DNA of 37,611 nucleotides from positions 1 to 37,611 of the forward strand of contig CANGPX010000007.1 of NCBI GenBank assembly GCA_947456095.1, written 5' to 3'. Positions 14,724 through 23,463 of the stretch are shown one piece after another. Each line of letters opens with the position of its first letter. The stretch's first letter is position 1. The DNA comes from Acidimicrobiaceae bacterium. Its GTDB lineage: Bacteria; Actinomycetota; Acidimicrobiia; Acidimicrobiales; RAAP-2. The position numbers and the translations under genes are program-made. The notes under the pieces were generated by a model. The model was not told where the DNA came from. It saw only the letters and a list, made by a program, of their open reading frames with translations, and did not search any database.

Positions 14724-15572
14724 TCACTGCCTTGGTGGACGCCAATCTTGGTGAAGTTGCTGCTGAAGTGCTGTTTTTTGCGCCATCACCGTTGAGCCAT
14801 TTTGGACACCTTCTGGGTGCGTTGCCAGCCACACGGCAACTGCTGCAGGAACAGATGGCGGGGCGCCTTGATAGCCACCAAGACCCATTTTTTTTGCGTT
14901 GATGAGCTGTCGCTCAGTGTCAACAAAACCGGGGGACAAGTTGTAAGCAACAACGCCTTGGTCGCCAAGTTCTAACGCCAAGAACGCGGCAAAGCGGTGG
15001 AACGCTGACTTCGATGCTGCGTAGGCAAGTCCCCAACCTCCTCTGCCCGCTGGCGCTGGCGGATCAATGACGCCCGCGTGACTCGTCACATTGATGATGG
15101 TGCCATGTCCACGCTGAAGCATGGAAGGCAGTGCTGCTTTGATCACGACGAACTGGCTCGTGACGTTGCCAGTCAACTTTGCTTGCAACTGCTCAACAGT
15201 GAGATCGCCAATGAGGACCATTGAACCAGGTCCGGTGTCGACCGCATTGTTGACAATGACATCCAAGGAGCCGAACTCGACCAATGCCGTCTCGACTGCT
15301 CGCTTCAAGCTCTCATGGTCAAACAAGTCCGCAGCCACGAGCAGTGCTCTTGCCCCAGCAGCTTGAATGAGAGCACCAGTTTCTTCCAAGGAACCGGGCA
15401 GCACTTGGCCGCCACCAGAGTCTGAATCATCTCGACCTTCGCCGGCACGAAGGGTTCGAGCCGTGATGGCAACGTCGTAGCCAGCTTCAGCAAAGGCAAT
15501 GGCTGTGGCTTTACCAATGCCTCGAGAAGCACCTGTGACGAGAACAGTTGGGCGAGGACTTTTGGTGGTCAT
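14724..15572 (-). CDS. Short-chain dehydrogenase/reductase
   Basis: A 282-residue SDR with a Rossmann nucleotide site TGASRGIG (13–20), an NNA motif (108–110), Ser164 (NVTSHAG) and the catalytic pair Tyr184/Lys188 (YAASK). The second strand ends in ITARTLR, with Arg rather than Asp, which favours NADP(H). A Gly/Asp-rich loop at about 43–60 is longer than in most classical SDRs. The start ATG 15572 gives the normal N-terminus; the longer frame from 15707 is rejected. It is divergent from the amidohydrolase/aldolase pair and separated by about 90 bases, so the three may share a regulatory region. The substrate is unknown. Confidence 0.9.
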   Translation of the reverse strand: MTTKSPRPTVLVTGASRGIGKATAIAFAEAGYDVAITARTLRAGEGRDDSDSGGGQVLPGSLEETGALIQAAGARALLVAADLFDHESLKRAVETALVEFGSLDVIVNNAVDTGPGSMVLIGDLTVEQLQAKLTGNVTSQFVVIKAALPSMLQRGHGTIINVTSHAGVIDPPAPAGRGGWGLAYAASKSAFHRFAAFLALELGDQGVVAYNLSPGFVDTERQLINAKKMGLGGYQGAPPSVPAAVAVWLATHPEGVQNGSTVMAQKTALQQQLHQDWRPPRQ

Positions 15573-15664
15573 AGTTTCGATTCTTCCAGTGCGCGACGTG
15601 TTCGTGCCACTGTGACTTCGACACGAAGAACACTGAAGTGATAGCAAAGGACTTGGGAGGGGTA

Positions 15665-16855
15665 ATGACAGAGCAATTGAACCATGAGCTGTTCCTTGAC
15701 GAGCCAACGAAAGAGGAGCTCTTCGCCACCGTCATCTCAGTTGATGACCACCTCGTTGAACCTCCAACGATGTTCGAAGGACGCTTGGCGGCTCGCTTCC
15801 AGCATCTCGCCCCAAAGGTCATTGAGACTGAACAGGGCCATCAGGTCTGGGAGTTTGACGGAGCGACCTACACCCAAGTGGGCATGAATGCCGTAGCTGG
15901 TCGCCGACCAGAAACGGTGAAACTCGAACCCTTTCGCTTTGATCAAATGCGTCCCGGTTGTTATGACATCGATGCTCGCATCCGCGACATGGACGTGAAC
16001 GGTGTGTGGGCCTCGCTCAACTTCCCGTCTCAGATTTCAGGATTTTGTGGGCGCATCTTCTCCGGGGCAACTGACGGAGATCTTGGCACTGCCGTCACGA
16101 GAGCGTGGAATGACTGGCTGTTCGACGAGTGGTACTCCCCCTACAAAGACCGCATCATTCCTCTTGGCATCACCATGCTCCATGACCCAATGGCAGCAGC
16201 TGACGAGATCCGCCGCAATGCCGAGCGGGGTTTTCGAGCCGTTGCTCTGCCGGAGCGCCCGCATCGCATTGGTCTGCCATCGATCTTTCTCCCCTACTGG
16301 GAGCCCATCATTCAAGCCCTCGTAGAAACAGACACCGTGGCCTGTCTTCATGTTGGTTCAACCGGCATGGCCGACCTCCCAGAAGGCTCGCCCATGTTGG
16401 CGCTTGGCGCCACCTTGTTTGGCCAACTCTCCCTCACCGCATGTACTGAATGGCTGTGGTCTGGATGGGCGGCGAAGTACCCAACGCTCAAGGTGCAGAT
16501 GGCTGAAGGCGGCATTGGTTGGGTGGCGATGTTGCTCGACCGACTCGACAACATTGTTGATCGCTCCGGCTACAGCCTCGACTGGGACTTGCGCCCAGCA
16601 GAAGTCCTCCAGCGCAACTTCTACTTCTGCACACTCGATGACCCATCGACCATTGACACCCGTCATCGCATTGGGATTGACCACATCATGGTGGAGACTG
16701 ATTACCCCCACGGAGATGGCACCTGGCCGCACACCCAGTCAACTCTTCGAGAGGTCTGGGGACACCTTCCATCAACTGAGCTGCGAAAGATCTGTTCAAC
16801 CAATGCGGCAACACTGTTTCGCCACCCACTTCCCGAGACCGTTTACCCGAGCTGA
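15665..16855 (+). CDS. Amidohydrolase-2 family metal-dependent hydrolase
   Basis: A 396-residue TIM-barrel protein of the amidohydrolase 2 family (relatives of ACMS and gamma-resorcylate decarboxylases). The opening ISVDDHLVEPPTMF holds the first metal-binding segment (His29), followed by His229 (CLHVGSTG), Glu281 (MAEGGIGW) and Asp346 (METDYPHGDG-like, read as VETDYPHGD), the expected sequence of ligands and acid. Members hydrolyse or decarboxylate aromatic and lactone substrates. ATG 15665 is preceded by GGGAGGGG; the in-frame GTG 15638 is not favoured. The aldolase-fold gene follows after 12 bases, so the two form an operon, perhaps catabolic. Substrate unknown. Confidence 0.88.
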   Translation: MTEQLNHELFLDEPTKEELFATVISVDDHLVEPPTMFEGRLAARFQHLAPKVIETEQGHQVWEFDGATYTQVGMNAVAGRRPETVKLEPFRFDQMRPGCYDIDARIRDMDVNGVWASLNFPSQISGFCGRIFSGATDGDLGTAVTRAWNDWLFDEWYSPYKDRIIPLGITMLHDPMAAADEIRRNAERGFRAVALPERPHRIGLPSIFLPYWEPIIQALVETDTVACLHVGSTGMADLPEGSPMLALGATLFGQLSLTACTEWLWSGWAAKYPTLKVQMAEGGIGWVAMLLDRLDNIVDRSGYSLDWDLRPAEVLQRNFYFCTLDDPSTIDTRHRIGIDHIMVETDYPHGDGTWPHTQSTLREVWGHLPSTELRKICSTNAATLFRHPLPETVYPS

Positions 16856-16867
16856 CCAGAGGCCACC

Positions 16868-17596
16868 ATGTTCATCCCCAGTCCGCAAGAGCTTCTCCCC
16901 GAACTCACCGCACAACAAGAACTCGTGTTGCTCGCTCGGTCGCTGTGGCGTGAAGGATTTGATGACCACATCGCAGGTCATCTCACTTACAACATGGGCG
17001 ACGGTACTTTGCTGTGCAACCCGTGGTACTTGACCTGGGAAGAACTCCACCCACGAGAGCTCTTACGCATTGACCTGCAAGGAAACGTCATTGAGGGCCG
17101 CTGGCCAGTTCCACCTGGCATTCCCCTCCACTTAGCCCTGCACGCAAGACGGCCCGAGGTGCAAGTGGCAGTCCACCACCACCCACGCTTTGGCACGATG
17201 TGGGCCGATGCGCATCGCATCCCTCCGATCTATGACCAAAGCTCTGCCCTTGGCGGCGGGAACCTGTGCCTTGTCAATGAATACGCCGGTGCCGTGAACG
17301 ACCGCTCCAATGCGGACCGTGCCATTGACGCCATGGAAGGTTCCGACGTGGCGTTGCTCGCCAACCACGGCGTGTTCATTGTCGCCAACTCCATCCGTGC
17401 TGCGCACCAACGTGCCGTCGCCCTCGAGCAGCGGAGTCGTCACGCGTGGCATGTTGAGGCCATTGGTGGAGGCACACCGTTAGAAGGTGCCCCGATTGCC
17501 ATCTTCCAAAACAGCGACGGTAACGGCTTCACCGGGTTTATGGAAGCGGCATTTCGAGCAGAGCTTCAACGAGACCCGGGGCTCCTTCTTCCCTAG
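16868..17596 (+). CDS. Class II aldolase/adducin-fold protein
   Basis: A 242-residue protein of the class II aldolase/adducin fold, whose members bind Zn and cleave or epimerise sugar phosphates or decarboxylate aromatics. His104/His105 in AVHHHPRFGT and His167 in LLANHGVF are the expected zinc ligands. The acidic residue that acts as base in fuculose aldolase (Glu73 in PSSEWRFH) is replaced: the aligned segment reads VPPGIPLH with Gly84. So the enzyme either uses another base or is not an aldolase. A GAGG site lies five bases before ATG 16868. It follows the amidohydrolase at 12 bases and converges, with a two-base gap, on the TauE-like gene. Confidence 0.85.
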   Translation: MFIPSPQELLPELTAQQELVLLARSLWREGFDDHIAGHLTYNMGDGTLLCNPWYLTWEELHPRELLRIDLQGNVIEGRWPVPPGIPLHLALHARRPEVQVAVHHHPRFGTMWADAHRIPPIYDQSSALGGGNLCLVNEYAGAVNDRSNADRAIDAMEGSDVALLANHGVFIVANSIRAAHQRAVALEQRSRHAWHVEAIGGGTPLEGAPIAIFQNSDGNGFTGFMEAAFRAELQRDPGLLLP

Positions 17597-17620
17597 GGTC
17601 ACACAAAGGCCCGAAGGAGC
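17581..17620. terminator. Inverted repeat spanning two convergent stop codons
   Basis: GCTCCTTC (17581–17588) and GAAGGAGC (17613–17620) pair perfectly over eight bases with a 24-base loop that contains both stop codons and a CCCTAGGG palindrome. There is no T-run. It could be a bidirectional terminator, but a chance repeat in coding DNA is not excluded. Confidence 0.3.
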
Positions 17621-18375
17621 ACCACCACACCACTCAACAACAGCGCCACATCCACCACTCGGTCAAAGTGATGCGGTGCGAGTCGCTTTGCTAAGGCGTT
17701 GCCGAGTGCCCAGCCAACAATATTGAACGGGCCAGACACAAGGGCTAACACCACTGCATCACGGTGAATGGCGCCACCAACGCCCAACATGATGAGGCCC
17801 ACCAGATTCGACACGGTGAACACGACCGAGATTGTTGACCGAAACGCCTCCGGGCCAAGTCCTCGGTGTCGAAGGTAGACAACGAGTGGTGGACCATTGG
17901 TCGACAGGGACGTATTGAGCACGCCCGAGATCGCACCAGTTACATAACCAAGTGCTGCGCTCGGCTGATGGCCTTCGAGCGGCGCTTCATGGCCAAAGAG
18001 CATCCACAGTGCGGCGGCAATGGTGACGAGCCCCAACATGAGCCGAAGAACCAGCGACGGCGCCGAAAGCAAGAGGACCACGCCAAGTGGCATTGCCGCG
18101 ACTGCACCAATGCTGAGGCGCCTTGCTTCGGCCACCTTGACCTCAGCACGAGCAGCTCGAAGCGTCAACACACTGGCAACTGAGGCCAATAAGAACACGC
18201 AAATGACTGCGGTCTTCGGTGGAAGAACCAACATGAGCAATGGCACGGCAATGAGGGCAAACCCAAACCCGAGTGCTGCTTGGAGCACCGCAGAAAGCAA
18301 CACAATTGCGGCAACGGCAACGACGGCCCACAAAGAGATGGTCAGGCCTAGCGACATGGACGAAGCAGTGAGCAC
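17599..18375 (-). CDS. TauE/SafE-family anion permease
   Basis: A 258-residue membrane protein with about eight hydrophobic segments in two related halves. The first half has ALGFGFALIAVPLLMLVLPPKTAV and the second SGVLNTSLSTNGPPLVVYL, the two loop motifs of TauE/SafE proteins. Family members export sulfite, sulfoacetate or other organic anions. No sulfur-metabolism gene lies nearby, so the substrate is open. The start is uncertain: GTG 18375 or ATG 18357, neither with a good ribosome-binding site. It follows the YfhO-like gene by 26 bases on the same strand and is likely cotranscribed. Confidence 0.85.
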   Translation of the reverse strand: MLTASSMSLGLTISLWAVVAVAAIVLLSAVLQAALGFGFALIAVPLLMLVLPPKTAVICVFLLASVASVLTLRAARAEVKVAEARRLSIGAVAAMPLGVVLLLSAPSLVLRLMLGLVTIAAALWMLFGHEAPLEGHQPSAALGYVTGAISGVLNTSLSTNGPPLVVYLRHRGLGPEAFRSTISVVFTVSNLVGLIMLGVGGAIHRDAVVLALVSGPFNIVGWALGNALAKRLAPHHFDRVVDVALLLSGVVVLLRAFV

Positions 18376-18401
18376 ACTTCATCATCCCCGCGAAGAGGCG
18401 A

Positions 18402-20774
18402 TTACGCCAATGAGGAGTCGCCGGAGGCCTCAGTCGATGCACTGAGCTCGTCGACCTCGTCGAGCAGGATCACTTCTCGAGGCGGCCGAGTGCGACGGCG
18501 AGCCGCACGAAGGGTCGAAATGGCACCCCAACCAAATACCGAAAGCCCACCAACCGAGACCAGCAGCGACAGGGCCACATGATTGGGAAGAAACGAATAG
18601 GAGATCTCGTGCCTACCAGCTGGCACGGAAATCTGTTGGAAGGCTTCTTCGACGGTCGCAATGGGGGTGGTGTCACCATCAACGGTTGCCGTCCAGCCGG
18701 GCATCGTCAGCACCGTGCGGGTCACGGTCCCAGGTTGGGTGCAATTGACCGTTGCTGAGTCAAGGCCATGGGCTGTGACCGTGCAGCCTGCAGATCCCGT
18801 CAGGATCGGCCGAGGGTGAGGTAGTTCAGAGATCACCACTCGAGCATCTCGATACACCGGTTGCAGACCAAGGCCAACAAAGGGTGAATCGCCAAGTGCA
18901 GGGCGACTCGACACCACATACTTCACTCCAACCTTGGCGTATTCATGCCAGCGCTCGGTGAAGGCTTGAACGGCGGTGATCCCCTCCGGGTCCGTCCGAT
19001 TGGCACCGTTGAAGATGTTGCCTCGGCCATTTGGGTCGAGGTGAGCAAACTCATAGTCAATGAAGGCCTTTGGCACGGGAAGATCGTCGGCATTGATCGA
19101 CAGCAGTTGGTAGTAGGTCGCGTAGTTCGCTTGGGGAACACCAAGGCCGTAGTAGCGAAAGCCTCCAAGGTTTGCCTTCAAGAACTCAATCGAACCAGTG
19201 ACCAGTGTGGCTTGTCGAGGGGCGGCCAACTGCGGGATAGCGAACGACGCCATGAGATCGACCATGAGCACCATGGCGACACCGGCAACGCGTAATTTGC
19301 CCCGGGTCAAGAACCACACGCCGAACATGGCAAACAGCACCACAACCGGCCAAACAATGCCGACTTTGGTGAGCAAGTTGACCGCCCCAACAGCAAACAG
19401 CTTTGCCCGCAGTGGACTTGATCCATTGATGGACCAGATGAGCGCCAAGACCGCCACGACCGAAGCGGAGGTGATTGCCACCTTTGACACCGCACGTCGA
19501 CGGAGATCATCAATGGCCATTGCGGCAAGGACGAGGCAGGCAAATTCAAAACTTGCTGGGATGTAGCGAGCCAGCACCATGACCTTCTCACCGGGGAGGA
19601 GGTTGAACAGCTGGTGGAAGAAGAACAGACCCCAAGAGGCAGATATCGCGGCAAACGCCCATCCGCCAAGCACCAGGCGAAGACCACGAAGTCGTTGGCC
19701 AAACATCGAAACAACGGCGAGGAAAAACATCGGGACGCCGAGGTAGCCGCCAATTTGTGCACTTGCTTCTGCGAGTCCCGGCACTGTTGGTGACGTTGGG
19801 TTCCACACCAGTCCATAGGCATAGGGCATCAGCAGCAGCGGTCGAGACTGTGGAGGCAGATTCGAATTGGCGAAGTTGTCGCCGTGGTGACCACCAGTTG
19901 ATCCAACTGCCACGAGCGACGTGAAGGCCACAATGATGGGAAGGCCAATAGCAAGGCCAACACCTGCGCCAACAATGAGTTTCTTGGAAATGGCCAGCCA
20001 GTGTGGCCGAGCATCACCCAGCATGCGAACCGCAGCCCACAGTGCAACGAGCAAGGTGTCATAGAAGGCAACTTCTGGGAACCCGGCAGCAACAGCCAAG
20101 GCAAAGGCGAGCGCCAAGGTCAGCCACCCAAAGCGACGCTTCTTCATCGCCGCGTCTCGGGCCAGTTCGACACCCAAAATGGCAAGTGGCAAGAACGCCA
20201 CCGGGTTCACCACGGCGTTACCGAGCCACGAGAAGGTGCCGCAGAGGCCAAAACCCACACCGGCAGCAACGGAGGCAAACGTCGTGAGGCCAAGGCGACG
20301 AAGCAGCAAGAAGGTGGAGAGTCCCGCAATGAGTTCCATTGAAAGGTGCATGAGGAACAAGCCATTGGGCAACGCTTGGAGCAGCGTCAGCGGCAACAGG
20401 GCTGCGGACTGCAATTCGCCAATGAGGGGCTGTCCAAAGCCTTCAAACGGGTTCCACCAGGCCAAGTGGAAGTGCAGCATCTGCAACGCGGCGTAGTGGC
20501 CAAGCGCATCAGAGGTGTAGGCAATGTTCGGGTCAATGGTCGGCAGGCCGTTCAAGCGGCCGGGAACCGTGACTTGGCCAAGACCCGACAACTGCAGTGC
20601 AGGGTTGGCCTTGGAGAATCCCGAAAGATAGGCCACATTGCCCGCGAGTACCGAAATGATGACGGCAACCGCGCCGAGGAAACTCTTCTTCGTCTCCGTC
20701 AACCCCGATCGCAGGGCTTCTCTGATGGCTGACGCAGGCCAGGCAAGTTCAGTTGGCTCGGCTTCAGTGGTCAC
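18402..20774 (-). CDS. YfhO-like polytopic membrane protein
   Basis: A 790-residue protein with about 12 or more membrane helices in the first 560 residues, an extracytoplasmic domain after them and a last helix near residue 750. The order of NPFEGFGQPLIGE, GTFSWLGNAVVNP and RYIPASFEFACL, with an Asn/Pro-rich loop, is like the YfhO/GT-C family, whose members act in glycosylation of lipoteichoic acids or other cell-wall polymers. The C-terminal domain has MPGWTATVDGDTTPI and AGRHEISYSFLPN, both typical of YfhO tails. I start it at GTG 20774, which is five bases after a TACGCT box and has no Shine-Dalgarno; the frame from 20909 adds 45 unlikely residues. The sugar substrate is unknown. Confidence 0.8.
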   Translation of the reverse strand: MTTEAEPTELAWPASAIREALRSGLTETKKSFLGAVAVIISVLAGNVAYLSGFSKANPALQLSGLGQVTVPGRLNGLPTIDPNIAYTSDALGHYAALQMLHFHLAWWNPFEGFGQPLIGELQSAALLPLTLLQALPNGLFLMHLSMELIAGLSTFLLLRRLGLTTFASVAAGVGFGLCGTFSWLGNAVVNPVAFLPLAILGVELARDAAMKKRRFGWLTLALAFALAVAAGFPEVAFYDTLLVALWAAVRMLGDARPHWLAISKKLIVGAGVGLAIGLPIIVAFTSLVAVGSTGGHHGDNFANSNLPPQSRPLLLMPYAYGLVWNPTSPTVPGLAEASAQIGGYLGVPMFFLAVVSMFGQRLRGLRLVLGGWAFAAISASWGLFFFHQLFNLLPGEKVMVLARYIPASFEFACLVLAAMAIDDLRRRAVSKVAITSASVVAVLALIWSINGSSPLRAKLFAVGAVNLLTKVGIVWPVVVLFAMFGVWFLTRGKLRVAGVAMVLMVDLMASFAIPQLAAPRQATLVTGSIEFLKANLGGFRYYGLGVPQANYATYYQLLSINADDLPVPKAFIDYEFAHLDPNGRGNIFNGANRTDPEGITAVQAFTERWHEYAKVGVKYVVSSRPALGDSPFVGLGLQPVYRDARVVISELPHPRPILTGSAGCTVTAHGLDSATVNCTQPGTVTRTVLTMPGWTATVDGDTTPIATVEEAFQQISVPAGRHEISYSFLPNHVALSLLVSVGGLSVFGWGAISTLRAARRRTRPPREVILLDEVDELSASTEASGDSSLA

Positions 20775-20779
20775 GCCAA

Positions 20780-20785
20780 AGCGTA
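20780..20785 (-). promoter_or_regulatory. Candidate leaderless -10 box of the YfhO-like gene
   Basis: TACGCT on the minus strand lies five bases before GTG 20774. The gene has no Shine-Dalgarno, so a leaderless transcript is suggested. The remaining sequence to 21009 holds nothing else I can recognise. Confidence 0.35.
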
Positions 20786-20997
20786 ACTGACGCACCAGAA
20801 ATCTTTCGGCTGAAAGCGTCAAGAATTCAGGGCAAACCGAAACGTGAAGGAAACGTCGGGATTGGTGGTCGCAAGAATTTCGATTCCCGAAGGTTCCCGG
20901 CAACGCCACGCCGCAGCCCTATGCCCTGTGGAAGCGGCACGTCACTCAACCAACATGGAGACCAATGGAAGCTGAACTTCGCTCACCGCAAATGTGC

Positions 20998-21023
20998 ATT
21001 GCATTTTGTTATGCTAATTGCAT
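20998..21023 (+). promoter_or_regulatory. Promoter and possible operator of the toxin-antitoxin pair
   Basis: TATGCT at 21010–21015 lies six bases before ATG 21022 with no Shine-Dalgarno, so the transcript is probably leaderless. Two direct copies of ATTGCAT, at 20998–21004 and 21017–21023, flank this -10 box at 19-base spacing, about two helical turns. Ribbon-helix-helix antitoxins often repress their own promoters by binding such repeats, so this is a plausible operator. Confidence 0.45.
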
Positions 21024-21270
21024 GGCACAACTCGTTACACGCATCGATGATGCACTACTCATTGAAGTCGATCAGTTCATCGCCGATGGAGGGGCGTCAA
21101 GCCGTTCAGACCTTGTTCGCATGGGGCTCGAACGCATCGTTGATGAACATCGACGTCGCAGAGCCGGCGAGCAACTTGCCAATGCCTACCTCCGCCAACC
21201 TGAAACAAGTGCAGACCTGCGAAGCCTCGACGGGGCAACAAGGGCCATGATTGAAGAGGAGCCCTGGTGA
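21022..21270 (+). CDS. Ribbon-helix-helix antitoxin (CopG/MazE-like)
   Basis: An 82-residue protein with a ribbon-helix-helix DNA-binding domain: strand AQLVTRID (2–9), helix LLIEVDQFI, then GGASSRSDLVRMGLERIV, the usual second-helix signature. The acidic C-terminal tail (residues 60–82, ending MIEEEPW) would bind and block the toxin. It ends in TGA overlapping the toxin GTG by four bases (21267–21270), the typical coupled order of an antitoxin followed by its toxin. Start ATG 21022 is chosen because the fold begins there; the frame from 20965 adds 19 residues that do not fit. Confidence 0.85.
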   Translation: MAQLVTRIDDALLIEVDQFIADGGASSRSDLVRMGLERIVDEHRRRRAGEQLANAYLRQPETSADLRSLDGATRAMIEEEPW

Positions 21271-21578
21271 GCCGGCAACATCAAGGAGAGATTTGGTGGG
21301 CTGAAGTGGAGAGCGCTCGACGTCCCGTACTGATTGTGACGCGAACTGAAGCCCTAGCGGTGCTCAGTGGCGTAGTGGTGGCGCCAATTACTCGGACCGT
21401 CCGCTCCATTCCAACTGAGATTCTGCTCGGAGCTCATGAAGGCATGAACACACCATGCGTTGCAAACTTCGACAATCTGCAACGAATACACCGGACTGCA
21501 CTCACGACCAAAATTGGCGAACTTGGGATTCGCTCCCCAGAAATCTGTACTGCACTGCGCATGATGAGTGATTGCTAG
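21267..21578 (+). CDS. MazF/PemK-family endoribonuclease toxin
   Basis: A 103-residue toxin of the MazF/PemK family, which cleaves single-stranded mRNA in a sequence-specific way. The N-terminal GEIWWAEVESARRPVLIVTR, then VVVAPITRTVRSIPTEILL and VANFDNLQRI follow the family order, with the Arg and Thr of the catalytic pocket (Arg19, Thr42) in place. The GTG start overlaps the antitoxin stop by four bases. Length is normal for an intact toxin. Cleavage specificity cannot be read from sequence. Confidence 0.88.
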   Translation: MSRQHQGEIWWAEVESARRPVLIVTRTEALAVLSGVVVAPITRTVRSIPTEILLGAHEGMNTPCVANFDNLQRIHRTALTTKIGELGIRSPEICTALRMMSDC

Positions 21579-21634
21579 CCCTTCGCGGTGGAGGGTTCTC
21601 GCGAGCTAAGTCGACACTACGGGCCAAGGTTCAC

Positions 21635-21640
21635 TACGTT
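21635..21640 (+). promoter_or_regulatory. Candidate leaderless -10 box of the crotonase operon
   Basis: TACGTT is followed by six bases and ATG 21647, with no Shine-Dalgarno. It fits the same leaderless layout as the genes at 8983, 21022 and 26286. Confidence 0.5.
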
Positions 21641-21646
21641 TCGGTG

Positions 21647-22435
21647 ATGGACCCCGCCGCTCGAGACGACCTGCTCATTGCCCGAGAGGACGGCGTGGCA
21701 ACGCTTACCCTCAATCGTCCAGATCGCCGCAATGCGCTCACGCCCGCTTACTGGCACGCCATTGCTCAAGCCGTCACGGTGCTCGACCTTGACGAAGCGG
21801 TGCGAGCAATCGTGTTGACCGGCGCCGGGACTGCCTTTTGCGCCGGTTTCGATCTTCGGGGCTTAAGCGATGAGTCCGACGAAGAGCGTCAAGCTCGCCT
21901 GAGCGAGGCAAGCAGTTTCGTCTCGATGTTGCCGCCACATGACACGCCCATCATCGCTGCCGTCAATGGGCCTGCGGTCACCGGTGGCTTAGAACTCTGC
22001 CTTGCTGCCGACATCATCGTGGCATCAACCGCTGCACGCTTTGCCGATACGCACATCAAGGTGGGAGCCATCCCTGGCGGTGGCGTGACGGTGTTCTTGC
22101 CCAAGCGCATTGGACCGGGTCGCGCAAGGCTCATGTCGCTGACTGGGCAATTTATCGACGCCACAACGGCTTATTCGTGGGGACTTTGTGACCTTGTGGT
22201 TGCACCAGAAGCGCTGCTCGCCACAGCGTCAGAACTCGCCGCAAGCATTGCAACCTTCTCACCCGAACACGTTGCCGCCATTCGCAGCCTCTACGCCGAA
22301 TCGACTGAGCTCGGAGAAGTCGCTGCCCTCACGAACGAGCAGCAGCGGTCAAAGCAGTGGATGGCCGACCGCTTCAGTCGAAGTGCGTTGGCTGAAAACA
22401 AAGCGCAGATCATTGCCGAGGGATCTGCGTCATGA
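21647..22435 (+). CDS. Enoyl-CoA hydratase/isomerase-family protein (crotonase)
   Basis: A 262-residue crotonase. The oxyanion-hole segments are FCAGFDLRG (residues 64–72) and GPAVTGGLELCLAAD (108–122). Of the two catalytic Glu of hydratases, the first is kept at Glu116, while the second (in the FGQPEILLG segment of rat ECH) is His136 in FADTHIKVG. A simple hydratase reaction is therefore doubtful; isomerase, hydrolase or other crotonase chemistry is possible. It starts a coupled operon: the LLM oxidoreductase ATG overlaps its stop (ATGA, 22432–22435). ATG 21647 is chosen because it lies six bases after TACGTT and starts the fold; an upstream in-frame start at 21572 is not supported. Confidence 0.88.
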   Translation: MDPAARDDLLIAREDGVATLTLNRPDRRNALTPAYWHAIAQAVTVLDLDEAVRAIVLTGAGTAFCAGFDLRGLSDESDEERQARLSEASSFVSMLPPHDTPIIAAVNGPAVTGGLELCLAADIIVASTAARFADTHIKVGAIPGGGVTVFLPKRIGPGRARLMSLTGQFIDATTAYSWGLCDLVVAPEALLATASELAASIATFSPEHVAAIRSLYAESTELGEVAALTNEQQRSKQWMADRFSRSALAENKAQIIAEGSAS

Positions 22436-23463
22436 AGGTCTACGCCGGCATGGACCCAAAACTGCCGCTGAGCGAGGTTGCTGCACATGCTCGTCGCATT
22501 GAAGGACTTGGTTATGACGGTCTTCATGTGGCAGAGACGATCCACGACCCGTTCATGGTTTCGCTGCTTGCCCTTCAAGCAACCAGCACCTTGACCGTTC
22601 GCACTGCGGTGGCACTGGCCTTTGTGCGCAGCCCCATGATCACCGCCCTGTCGAGTTGGGACTTGGCCGTCATCTCCGGGGGCCGCTTCGAACTCGGCCT
22701 CGGCACCCAGATCAAACAGAACATTGAAGATCGCTACGGCTCCATCTGGAGCGACCCTGTTCGTCGCATGGAGGACTACGTCGAAGCTGTTCGAGCATGT
22801 TTTCACTCGTTCCAAACCGGCGAAGCGCTCGAGGTCACCGGGTCGCACTACCGACTTCGCCGACTGCAGCCCTATTTCAATCCAGGGCCAAGCCCTGAAA
22901 TAGCTCCACCAGCCATCTACCTCGGTGGCGTCAATAAAAACATGACGCAGTTGGCTGGACGGGTAGCCGACGGGTTTGTCACCCACCCCACCAACTCCTC
23001 ACCAAAAGCAGTGCTCACCCACTGCCTGCCCAACCTTGAACAAGGACTCGGCGAGAATGGTCGAAAAAGAGCGGACTTCGAACTCGTCGTCGGGACGCAA
23101 GTGATCACTCAAGCCAACGATGAACTCCTCCATGAAGAACGAGAGCGCCAGCGCAAGCTCTTCGCCTTTCTCTATTCCACTCCTGCCTATGCCCGCACCT
23201 TGGAGCTCTATGGCTGGGAAGACTTAGTTGGCGAACTGCAACACCTAGTGCGCAGCGACAACTGGACCAACCTCACGAACATTGTCACGAACGAGGTCCT
23301 CGACACCTTGATTCCAACGGGGCGGATTGATGCTTTGGGGGCTCTGCTTCTTGAGCGCTTTTCTTCCTTCGCTGATGGGCTGACCTTGTCGGCCCCCACC
23401 AACGTCGACCTCGATGAAGGGCTCAAGGACTGCATTGCCGAGCTGAAAGGCGCCACGTTATGA
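22432..23463 (+). CDS. LLM-class F420-dependent oxidoreductase
   Basis: A 343-residue TIM-barrel oxidoreductase of the bacterial luciferase-like superfamily. MKVYAGMDPKLPLSEVAAHARRIE, GYDGLHVAETIHDPF and SGGRFELGLGTQIKQNIEDRYG match the F420-dependent branch common in actinobacteria (the TIGR03617-type group). The FELGLGT segment should lie at the cofactor phosphate. These enzymes use F420 or sometimes FMN for hydride transfer. The gene is coupled to both neighbours by ATGA overlaps (22432–22435 and 23460–23463), so the three enzymes form one pathway, perhaps oxidation of a CoA-linked or terpenoid substrate; this is inference. Confidence 0.9.
   Translation: MKVYAGMDPKLPLSEVAAHARRIEGLGYDGLHVAETIHDPFMVSLLALQATSTLTVRTAVALAFVRSPMITALSSWDLAVISGGRFELGLGTQIKQNIEDRYGSIWSDPVRRMEDYVEAVRACFHSFQTGEALEVTGSHYRLRRLQPYFNPGPSPEIAPPAIYLGGVNKNMTQLAGRVADGFVTHPTNSSPKAVLTHCLPNLEQGLGENGRKRADFELVVGTQVITQANDELLHEERERQRKLFAFLYSTPAYARTLELYGWEDLVGELQHLVRSDNWTNLTNIVTNEVLDTLIPTGRIDALGALLLERFSSFADGLTLSAPTNVDLDEGLKDCIAELKGATL

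Noticed and set aside
15573-15707. Longer N-terminus for the minus-strand SDR
   Set aside because: The added residues run into the divergent amidohydrolase start and do not resemble SDRs; ATG 15572 gives the normal length.
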